From the NCBI GenBank assembly GCA_036365455.1, contig JAWQUS010000010.1, positions 24,290,501 through 24,354,500 on the forward strand: a stretch of DNA of 64,000 nt, in the 5' to 3' direction. Positions within the stretch are counted from its first letter, which is position 1. Every line of letters starts with the position of its first letter. This document shows positions 10,535 through 18,885 of this stretch, piece by piece. Under the pieces are notes generated by a model. That model was not told where the DNA came from. It did not search any database and was given only the letters and a program-made list of their open reading frames with translations. The position numbers and the translations under genes are program-made. The DNA comes from Macrosoma leucophasiata (taxonomy: Eukaryota; Arthropoda; Insecta; Lepidoptera; Hedylidae).

Positions 10535-11240
10535 TAAATTCGGTCTACGGGCGATAATTTTATGTGATAACATAAGAAAACGTGCATCACAAGCCGAACA
10601 CTTAGGCCGACCGTGTCTCTCTATCCTTTTGTTCCGCGCTCTCGCTTGCATGCACCGTTCAAGCGGAACGTGACACTTTTTCGTGCGTTCAGCCGTCCAT
10701 GGATTTATAAGACGTTATAACATCAAAAATCTGTTTCATAATTGAAATGTATTTAAAAAAAAATACTTGTGACAAACGAACGGACAGTGAATTAAACCCC
10801 AACCTCCAAATGAACCCCCAAACAAAACCAATGTAATAAACATGCTTTACACAGCCAATGTTGCTGTGATGGTAATTAAGAGAAATAAATTTAATTGACA
10901 TTAAATATATTGATGACAGCTGTTAACAAGTTACGATTGTAATTAAGGGGTGTTACTGATCGCTGAATAAATGGGTATTCTCGTAATGTTTACTAGGAAA
11001 TTTCCAATGGCGGTGCATAGAAATAATTTAGACAGGCGGAAGAGTTTATGAATTCCTATTTTTTTTTTGGTACGAACTTGAAAGGTTTGTTTGAGCATTA
11101 CTAAAAGGTAGTTAATATAAGTTAGCTTTAACCGTCAAGACACGAGAAATCGCCGGCGGCGTGTGAACAAATAGGCCCTGTTTAGACGACGCGTAAACTT
11201 TCTTGCAATCGCCGCGCGATAGCCGCGTGTGTGCCAGGTA
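10535..11240. other. Unassigned intron sequence
   Basis: Nothing recognisable apart from the GC-rich shoulder of the inverted-repeat element that follows. Confidence 0.5.
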
Positions 11241-11243
11241 CTT

Positions 11244-11432
11244 GTTTTCATTCATGGCAAATTAAACTTTATTGAGTAGCAGACAATGTAGAAATTTACA
11301 TAACACATATTTCGCGCGGTCGACACGCTTACGCCGCGCGGCCGTCGTGTGGTTGTCGCGTGATTATGTATTATCTAAGAATTTGTTCATTTTAGACTAG
11401 TCAATAAAGTTTAATTTGCTATGAATGAAAAC
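11244..11432. mobile_element. Small inverted-repeat element (MITE-like)
   Basis: The left arm GTTTTCATTCATGGCAAATT and onward is repeated in reverse at the right with one mismatch over about 32 bp. Similarity extends outward in patches (GCCGCG/CGCGGC stretches), so the full element may run about 11170-11480. The centre is GC-rich with CGCGCGGTCGACAC. No protein is encoded. Confidence 0.6.
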
Positions 11433-11734
11433 AGGCACGGCGGCTTTCTCGCGGCATCCGCGTGAAGCATTTCCATGTCATATAAATGCGCCCTTAAGAT
11501 CAATTGTCATATTTTTTTATCGCGAGCTGAGGGGAATAAATTTTGCAAGAGGGCCGGATTAAGGAGGCCTTAGTACCTTCGTAAGTTTTTGGGTTTATAA
11601 ATAGGAGACATCAGCTAAGAAATAATTATAAGATAGAGCTATGGGCTCTTGCAAGCTAATATATATACCTATTATGAAGCCAAAGGATTTTTGTTTTTTT
11701 TTTTTTTGCAAGACATTTGCAAGACCAGTGGAGT

Positions 11735-12600
11735 TGCCAACGCGCCATTTTAAGAACCCCATATTGTAGCACCTAGGGAACACCTCAGAGGGAAGTTCGT
11801 TCCACAATTTACACGTTCTGGGCAGGAACGAACGTGAAAACCGCACCGTTGAGCACTACCATGTGTCCAGTCGGTGTGGGTGGAACTTCTCTCTTCGGCG
11901 GGTAGTACGGTGTAGGAAAAGAGATGGTGGCACCATGTCAAACAGTTCAGCAGAGCACTCACCATTGTAGAGACAGTACAACACGCACTGATTCCCAATG
12001 TCTCTGCGCAGGCTCAGATGTTCGAGCCTGTCAGTAAGCCCTGGATCGTTAACAATACGAACGGCGCGTTTTTGTAGGGAGTCAAGTGGACCAAGCTGGT
12101 ATTTGGGGGCTCCCGCCCACAAATGAGAGCAGTATTCTAGATGGGGCCGCACTTGGGCCTTATAACGCTGTAGTAGCTGCCCCGATGTGAAATACTGCCT
12201 CGCTTTGTTAAGCACCCCCAACTTTTTGGATGCCAACTTGGTCTTACACTCAATGTGACTCCCGAATTGCACTTCGTTCGATATGTCAACGCCCAGGATA
12301 CCGATACTTTTACTTACCAACGGCGAGCGGAATGCCCTGGAACTGTGGTGCTACAGTGAATGGGGTTTTTTTAGCGGTGAACGCGCAGACTTGTTTCTTC
12401 GAGGGGTTAAACTTTACTAAATTAAGTCGACCCCAATCCGAGACCCGCTCCAGAGAGTGCTCGATTTCAGACACAAGTCTAGTCCTGCTTTCCTCGATAA
12501 GTGTCCGAGAGGCATTTGCACGGCTAGTGTAGTGTGCATCTCCCGTACTATCATGGGCATAGCAATGAAAATTGGAGGTTTGCTTTGTTGTTGAAAATTT
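11735..12600 (-). pseudogene. LINE fragment: C-terminal part of reverse transcriptase (CR1/jockey-like)
   Basis: On the minus strand, successive frames read HTTRANASRTLIE-like residues, then ILGVDISNEVQFGSHIECK, KLASKKLGVLNKARQYF, RPHLEYCSHLWAGAPKYQLG, LQKRAVRIVNDPGLTDRLEH, HRTTRRREKFHPHRLDTW and finally FSRSFLPRTCKLWNELPSEV. This is the thumb and C-terminal segment of a CR1/jockey-type LINE that is common in moths. At least two frameshifts and a missing N-terminal half make it a 5'-truncated dead copy. A more decayed relative lies at 16370-16860. Confidence 0.75.
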
Positions 12601-12919
12601 GATAAAGAAAGCATAGCAGTAGTAGTAGTAATATAGTTAAGACATATTAGATACGTCGATAGATTTTACGATAGTAATCGGATTTGCATCGTATAAACTC
12701 AAGAAATTTTTAAATTAATTGATGATTTCAGTACCGTAGGTTGTGGGCATGAAAAATATAGGTTAGTAATAACGACTCTCCAGTTGGAAGCAGGCATTCG
12801 GTGAGATCCACGTACCAAGTCCCCGAGAGAGGTTTAGAGGGTGGCACCCCTCTCGTGGTGAAAAGTGATTCGGTGGTAATTACATCTTTAGGTCACAAAT
12901 CTATCACGCACATCACACA

Positions 12920-12985
12920 CATCTATATCACAAGGTCTACAGCCACGCGGGCGAAGAAGCGGGAAACAGTACGGTACAGCTAGTA
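12920..12985 (-). repeat. ACTAGCTG-type interspersed repeat end
   Basis: The reverse complement begins ACTAGCTGTACC and continues through CGCTTCTTCGCCCGCGTGG. The same kind of end (ACTAGCTGTTGCCCGC) appears at 38294 and a related one (ACTAGCTGACCCGGCGAAC) at 45645. These are widespread insect repeat termini; class not determined. Confidence 0.4.
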
Positions 12986-13540
12986 TTATAATATATATGA
13001 AATTCAGTTAACCTTCTTTCAAGTCATAAAAAAGTATTATCATGCCATAAACAAAAATCTAGATACAGAAATATTATGTTCATTTCTTTGAGTGCTATAT
13101 TATCGGGATACCCAATAGTGTAATAACGGTGAACCCTTTTGCGCCCCCGCTTGCGATTTTAACTTCTACTGTGGTCTTACTATTGGGGTACTGTGCTCTC
13201 CTTTGACAGTAGGTTTTTTAGCATTTTTTTTAGGTTATTGGATGCCTAACAGGTTTACATAACTTGATTTTGTTTAGAATATTTTTTGTTCCTTTTTCAG
13301 TAAGTAAATTATTTTGAGAGCTTTATAAACTTGGTTTTTTGACCTGACACTAAACAATAGTAAGTATATCCACTTATCGTCAGCAAAAATATATGATGAT
13401 GAGATATGTTACGTAACCAGGTTATGTGGAACGTGAATTGTTTTTGCATCATTTGAATCATTAATGCGCCAGCTTACGGCCGTCACCTGCTACTAATTAC
13501 ACTGCTGATTTTAATGCCGTCCCTGTTTTTACTGTTACAG

Positions 13541-13934
13541 TTAAAGGTCATAGCTCACTAGAACCACTCGGGACCCGATCAGCGCCCGACCGCCTTGAGC
13601 GGTTAATATTCTTTTTATGTAATTGTATGGAGCTGCGCTCATTCCATCAACTCCGTATTAACACCGGATCGCCTCGATCGCAAGCTGTCAACGCGCGGGG
13701 CGGCGTGCAGCCCACGCGCGGACGGCGAGTGGACCACTCGGTGACTTTATTTGATTTGCCTTAACTGTGCATTGCCAACGCGCTGTTCCCGAGTAGAACG
13801 CGCGCTGCCCGCGAGTGGTTCAAGAGTAAAATCGCGTCGTTCACACGTGGACCACCCGTCGACAACACGTAGAGGCCGTAAAACAAGGCAGAGCTGGTCG
13901 GGTCTTTAGTGGTTCTAGTGAGCTGTAACCTTAA
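13541..13934. mobile_element. MITE-like element with TTAA at both ends, ~394 bp
   Basis: It begins TTAAAGGTCATAGCTCACTA; the reverse complement of its end begins TTAAGGTTACAGCTCACTAG. The arms match for about 45 bp with small differences (GAACCACT, GACCCGA). TTAA on both sides is the target of piggyBac-type transposases, but the first bases (AGGT/GGTT) are not the usual CCY terminus. The interior is GC-rich and non-coding. Confidence 0.55.
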
Positions 13935-14104
13935 TTCGCCATCGGAACGTTTCATAATTGAGTTCGGTACTGTAAATCGGGAATAATTGCAGTGGTGTAC
14001 CTAATTATTTCGTTTACAAGAATGTATTATGAATTTCAAAGAAAGCGGCCAAGTGCAAGTCGATCTAGGACATAAGGGGTTCCGTAGTAGCAAGTAATAG
14101 TTCT

Positions 14105-14600
14105 CGAGAATTTCATTTGCAGTGAAACGGCCTGCTGAAAATAAGCTCTACTCTCTGGCTGGAATTGCACCACCTGAAGTCAGAAGGGAGGTTGCTTGTC
14201 ATATTGAAAAGCAGAAACAAAAATCTGATCATCGACACCCCCTCTTCGACCATTTTCCTCCACCATCCAGATTTAGAAGCTATAAAAGTTATTTACGCAG
14301 CACACTCTCTACCCTCAAAAGTCCTGCTGAGGAGAGTATAATACGGTGGTGAAACATCCTCGCCACTTCATGTAAATGTGCAAAAAAGGCTGCCTCCACG
14401 TCAAGATCTGCAATGGCCTCTCTGGAAATCGCTTAACCAATTACATTCCCAAGTAGGCCGTTGTAGAAAAAACTTGCACAACTGGGGTTTTACTCCTCCG
14501 TCTACGGAACAATGTGATTGTGGGTCTCCATCTCAGATGGTGCAACATATGCTTCAATGCCCTCTGGACCCCCGCTCATGCACTTAGAGGACTTCCAAAA
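14105..14600 (+). pseudogene. LINE fragment: C-terminal Cys-rich domain
   Basis: 14122-14352 encodes LYSLAGIAPPEVRREVACHI followed by HPLFDHFPP; 14378-14587 encodes RLPPRQDLQWPLWKSLNQLH and then a CDCGSPSQMVQHMLQCPLDP block. A CDCG-x-Q-x3-H-x3-C motif is typical of the C-terminal zinc-binding region of insect non-LTR polyproteins. The two parts are in different frames and the reverse transcriptase is missing, so this is a 5'-truncated relic. The clade is not resolved. Confidence 0.65.
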
Positions 14601-15060
14601 GGCAAATGATGCTGCAGTTGCTGTAGCGAGGTATTGAGCGGACAAAATTTAACGTATGTAGCCGTTATCTCGAAAATAAGAAAACCTATTTCAAGCAGCC
14701 TCTCTACATTAAACCCATCAACATCTGTTCTAATACTTATTAAAATTACGTGACCGTCGGATTTGATCCTTGTATCTTTTTACTTACCTATTAACGATAT
14801 GATATGCCTAGTAAGTACCTATATTGTTTATATTCCCTGCATGAATGTGTAACCATTGGTATCTCGAATGAAACTCAGCCTGTTCCCTAAGTGAAATACC
14901 TAATTTGAATTAAAATATATCATCTCGATATGTTTTAGTTTCCGAGAAATCGGCGAACAAAATGCAAACATACACTTACGTCATTTAACACATGTGCTCA
15001 GAAGTCTAAACAAAAATCATGTACATTTAAAAAAAAACATTATTGTGTTGTTGTTATCAG

Positions 15061-15170
15061 AGCCCACATGAAGTTGACGGTGCGGAATCTGCAGACCGGT
15101 GACTTCGGGAATTACAGATGTATCTCCAAGAACTCCCTCGGAGAGACTGAAGGATCCATCCGATTATACG
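15061..15170 (+). CDS. Ig-superfamily gene, exon encoding second half of the Ig domain
   Basis: 110 bases between ..GTTATCAG and GTGAGT: one base completes the Arg codon left by 8189-8363, then 36 codons, then one base carried over. It encodes AHMKLTVRNLQTGDFGNYRC and ISKNSLGETEGSIRLY. D-x-G-x-Y-x-C is the F-strand signature whose Cys pairs with the one in the preceding exon, and KNSLGETEGSIRLY is nearly invariant in DIP/lachesin third Ig domains. Exact phase agreement with both neighbouring exons supports the model. Confidence 0.9.
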
Positions 15171-15189
15171 GTGAGTATTGAATTTAATT

Positions 15190-15334
15190 TATCTATGCAA
15201 TCGTTCCTGTTGAAGATAGTTGATTTATGCAATAGTTCCTGTTGAAGATGGTTGATCTATGCAATAGTTCAAGAAAATTCAAAATCTGGTAAGAAAATTC
15301 ATTCGCTAATGGGTATTAGCGGATGAATTTTCTT
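15190..15334 (+). repeat. Short tandem repeat plus near-perfect hairpin just inside the intron
   Basis: About two and a half copies of a ~32 base unit (CTATGCAATAGTTC, CTGTTGAAGATGGTTGAT) begin 20 bases after the splice donor. At 15291-15334 a 20 bp inverted repeat (AAGAAAATTCATTCGCTAAT with one mismatch) closes over a GGGT loop. Confidence 0.7.
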
Positions 15335-15350
15335 CTACTGGAAGAGAATT

Positions 15351-16360
15351 TTTCCGCTAGTACAGTCAGTCAACCGAACAATGGCGGTCAAACTGCTTGC
15401 AACGTATACTGCAATATTTTGACCACATTCCTCGTAAAGATGATAATAACTTGGAACGTCTGGTAGTATCTGGAAAAGAGGAGGAAAAGTGACACAAAGG
15501 CCACAGTCGCAAAAAGGTGAGCGGATCAAATATTGCAAGAGCTGGAAATTCCACTTATTGCTGTTCCGTCGCGTAGTTTATTACACACCAGCGACGAAAC
15601 GAAACCAATGGAGACAGCTGGTTGACAAAGTCAAAAGAAGCCATAAACCGCAATAGTTATGGATACGACTAGAGGCTATCTCGACTTAAGTATTAATAAA
15701 ATATTGTAAAAACTAAATAATACGAGCATGTTTCAAAAGAAAACACAGACATGCCATGTTATTAGGTACGTGAACGTAGTAGATGGATAACTATTTGTTA
15801 TCTCTAATGATGCCTGTTACATAGCAAGTCAAGATATAACTGCGTAAGATAGTTTGTGACGAGAGAACGTTGCTGATCAATATAAGATGGTCTCTATGCT
15901 ATTGTATCAATGTCACTGTTAACATTTGAAAAAAAAACTGATTCGAGGTTTACATACGTTTTAGAAAGACAGTATTTGACACTACTATCACGCGTGGGAA
16001 CAAAGTTACGTACGAACTAATTTAATCCAAAAACACATCCATATAGGTGATTCTGTAAAATTATTTTTTAAAAAGTCTTAGTGAGTATATTTGCCTTAAA
16101 AAGAACTCCCTGCGCAAAATTTGAAACTCCTAGCACTTATAGTTTCTGAGATATCTTGATGAGTCAGTGAACTTTCGCTTTTCTAGGCAAAAAATTTTTT
16201 GTTTTTGTTTGTTGACAGACAAATAAATGGACCACCTGATTGAAATTGGTCACTGTCGCCTAGAGCCCTGATGTACTTTTGACCATAGATACATAAATAA
16301 CAAAACAATGTTATTTGGATTTCTGTGCTTTTGAGGCTAGTTTTAAACATATTTTAGTGT
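15351..16360. other. Intron sequence, no firm features
   Basis: A stretch near 15345-15395 (CGCTAGTACAGTCAGTCAAC) resembles 53745-53790, suggesting a minor dispersed repeat. Nothing else is supported. Confidence 0.4.
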
Positions 16361-16369
16361 CGAAGTAAC

Positions 16370-16860
16370 ACCACAGAAGGAAGTTAGATCGTTCCACATT
16401 TTGCACATTCTGGGCAAGAAAGGAACGCGTTAATCGGAATGTTGAACACTTAGGTAAGTACGCGTGTTCAAACTGTGCGGATGGAGTTTATCTCTTAGGC
16501 GGGTGAAAAGAGACGATGGCATCATATCAAAGAACACTCACCATTGTAGAGGCGATAGAAAATGCACAGACGTCCGATGTCTCTGCGCAGACTCATATTT
16601 TCGAATCTTTACCCGATTCCTGGGTCGTTGACGATTCGAATGGTGTTTTTTTGTATGGAGTCAAGGGGATCAAAAGCTGGTATTAAGTGGGGAGCCGCCT
16701 TTAGATGAGAACAGTACTCCAAATGGGGCCTTACTTGAGCTTTATAAGACTGAAGAAGCTGTCTCGTTTTGTTTAGCACCCCGAGTTTCTGGAATGCCAG
16801 CTTGGTTTTGCATTCAATCTGACCCGGAAATTGTATTTCAATCGATATGTCAAGTACAAA
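16370..16860 (-). pseudogene. Second, more decayed copy of the CR1/jockey-like LINE 3' part
   Basis: Nucleotide similarity to 11760-12300 on the same strand is clear by eye (ACATTCTGGGCAAGAA, CACTCACCATTGTAGAG, ATGTCTCTGCGCAGACTCAT, GCACCCCGAGTTTCTGGA). No long open frame remains. Confidence 0.65.
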
Positions 16861-16931
16861 ATTTGTTTAATTATTACTCTTCTGGCTACAGATTTCTGCG
16901 CACTTTTATTGAATTCAATAAATATGAATAT

Positions 16932-18218
16932 AATAGGTTGGGGAAAAAGTCTTTTCTCATTATAGTATGTATGAACTTGTAATAAAATCTCTTTGGCTGT
17001 AGTATTTGTATCTGGCTGGTTTTGGTATCATTGAAAGTTAAAATTTTAAAGAACATCATTCCAAATTCAAATAAGGCAAATGTGTGATTTTCATTTGTTT
17101 TTCGTACTGTCAAGATGAGTGAATCTAATCAAGAAATTCGATACATTTTAAAATTTTACTACAAAAAAGGTAAAAATGCAACGCAAGCCGCGAAAAAAAT
17201 TTGCGATGTTTATGGACCTAGTGCAGTGTCTGTGAGAGTAGCACAAATTTGGTTTAAGCGTTTTCAATCCGGAAATTTTGATGTCAAAGATGCACCTCGC
17301 TCTGGTCGCCCTATTACGGATAAAATGGATGCCATTTTTGAAAAAGTGGAGCAAAAACGACATATCAATAGTTACGACGTAGCTGAAGAACTGAGAATTG
17401 ATCACAAAACAGTTTTGGCGCATTTGAAAAAAGCTGGGTACAAAAAAAAGCTCGATATTTGGGTACCTCACGAGCTCACTGAAAGAAACCTAATGAACCG
17501 TGTACTCATTTGTGATTCTTTATTACGACGTAATGAAACCGAATCATTTTTGAAGAAGCTGATAACTGGTGAAGAAAAGTGGATCACGTACGACAAGAAC
17601 GTGCGAAAAAGGTCGTGGTCAAAGGCCGGTCAGGCTTCACAGACTGTGGCGAAACCCGGGTTGACTCGCAATAAGGTGATGTTGTGTGTGTGGTGGGATT
17701 GGAAGGGCATTATTCATTATGAGCTATTACCACCAGGCAGGACTATCGATTCTGAACTCTACTGCGAACAACTGATGAGATTAAAGCAAGAAGTTGAGAA
17801 AAAGCGGCCGGAATTGATCAACAGAAGGGGTGTGGTGTTTCATCATGATAATGCTAGACCTCACACATCTATAGCCACTCAGCAAAAATTAAGAGAGTTT
17901 GGCTGGGAGGTGTTAATGCATCCGCCGTATAGCCCTGACCTTGCACCTTCAGACTTCCACCTGTTTCGGTCTCTTCAGAATTTTTTATGCAATGTTAGGT
18001 TAACATCACGAGAGGACTGCCAAATCCACTTGTCGCGGTATTTTGATGAGAAGTCCCAAAATTTTAATAGCAATGGGATCATGTCCCTACCTACAAGATG
18101 GCAAAAGGTTATCGAACAAAATGGTACATACATACTTAAGTTAAATTTAAATAAACTATATCAAAAAATGTTTTGAATTATCTTAAAAAATGCGAAGAAA
18201 CTTTTTCCCCAACCAATA
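16932..18218 (+). mobile_element. mariner-type DNA transposon
   Basis: Terminal inverted repeats contain GGTTGGGGAAAAAGT at the left (from 16936) and its reverse complement near 18199-18213. A single 353-codon transposase frame fills the interior. Size (~1.29 kb) is right for mariner. TA dinucleotides lie next to both ends but the exact duplication is blurred. The right end is 4-5 bases from the BEL 5' LTR. Confidence 0.9.
17115..18176 (+). CDS. mariner transposase, full-length frame, first catalytic Asp replaced by Glu
   Basis: 353 residues, no stops. The N-terminal paired helix-turn-helix region contains FYYKKGKNATQAAKKICDVY and WFKRFQSGNFDVKDAPRSGR. The catalytic domain has VWWDWKGIIHYELLPPG, HHDNARPHT (D245) and YSPDLAPSDFHLF (D280), separated by the 34 residues that define mariner D,D34D enzymes. 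The first catalytic position, normally Asp in TGDEKW, reads TGEEKW here (E153). Since mariner enzymes need three Asp, the protein is probably inactive despite the intact frame. The C terminus is slightly extended and Lys/Leu-rich. The ATG at 17115 fits the family's usual start. Confidence 0.92.
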   Translation: MSESNQEIRYILKFYYKKGKNATQAAKKICDVYGPSAVSVRVAQIWFKRFQSGNFDVKDAPRSGRPITDKMDAIFEKVEQKRHINSYDVAEELRIDHKTVLAHLKKAGYKKKLDIWVPHELTERNLMNRVLICDSLLRRNETESFLKKLITGEEKWITYDKNVRKRSWSKAGQASQTVAKPGLTRNKVMLCVWWDWKGIIHYELLPPGRTIDSELYCEQLMRLKQEVEKKRPELINRRGVVFHHDNARPHTSIATQQKLREFGWEVLMHPPYSPDLAPSDFHLFRSLQNFLCNVRLTSREDCQIHLSRYFDEKSQNFNSNGIMSLPTRWQKVIEQNGTYILKLNLNKLYQKMF

Positions 18219-18885
18219 AATATGTGCAGGACGCTCATGAATAGTGTACAGTGTTAGTGATTAAAAAAAAAAAAAATTTAAAATTTCAAATTTCTTTATT
18301 TAGATAATTAGTATGTACAAATCATTACTTAAGAATAGCTTAACTAATGACAATTTGACTTATTATTTAGGTATAAGAATACTTAATCCTACGACCCTAT
18401 TTATTGCAAGTTAAATTATATAAAGTTATTTCGCGGTTATAAAGAGGAAGCTATATAAAGTTATTTATTTATGTGCTAGGAAAACATAGGAAAACCTAGC
18501 TTGGAGCGTTGAGCTTAACCTATGACTAGAAAAGAGATGAAAATGATATGTACAGATGAAGATGAAGGGAATTGCTATTAATAGCAATAGATGATAAGGT
18601 AATTGGTAGGAGGCAGGGGAGGATGTCTAAAGACATATGGAGGGGTACGGGGGAGGGGTGGGGGTTAGGTGCAGGGATGGTGTGGAAAATGATATTTACA
18701 GATGAAAATAAAACATCCCTGCCTACCAATTATACAAATTTATATGTTCTTAATAGACTTCTTATAAACTTATAGTAATTTTTATTGTTAAATTGCTTAT
18801 AGATAAACCAACTACACGTTGGTTGTACATAGACTATGTTTATTCTAGTTTTAACGATGAACTCGTGTACCCGGTGAGTGTCGGG

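Noticed and set aside
10356..10673. Open frame of 105 codons inside and beyond the hAT-like element
   Set aside because: It overlaps the element's right end and an opposite-strand frame; no transposase motif.
15166..15310. Short repeated units after the splice donor as a CRISPR array
   Set aside because: Units are contiguous without spacers, and the context is a eukaryotic intron.
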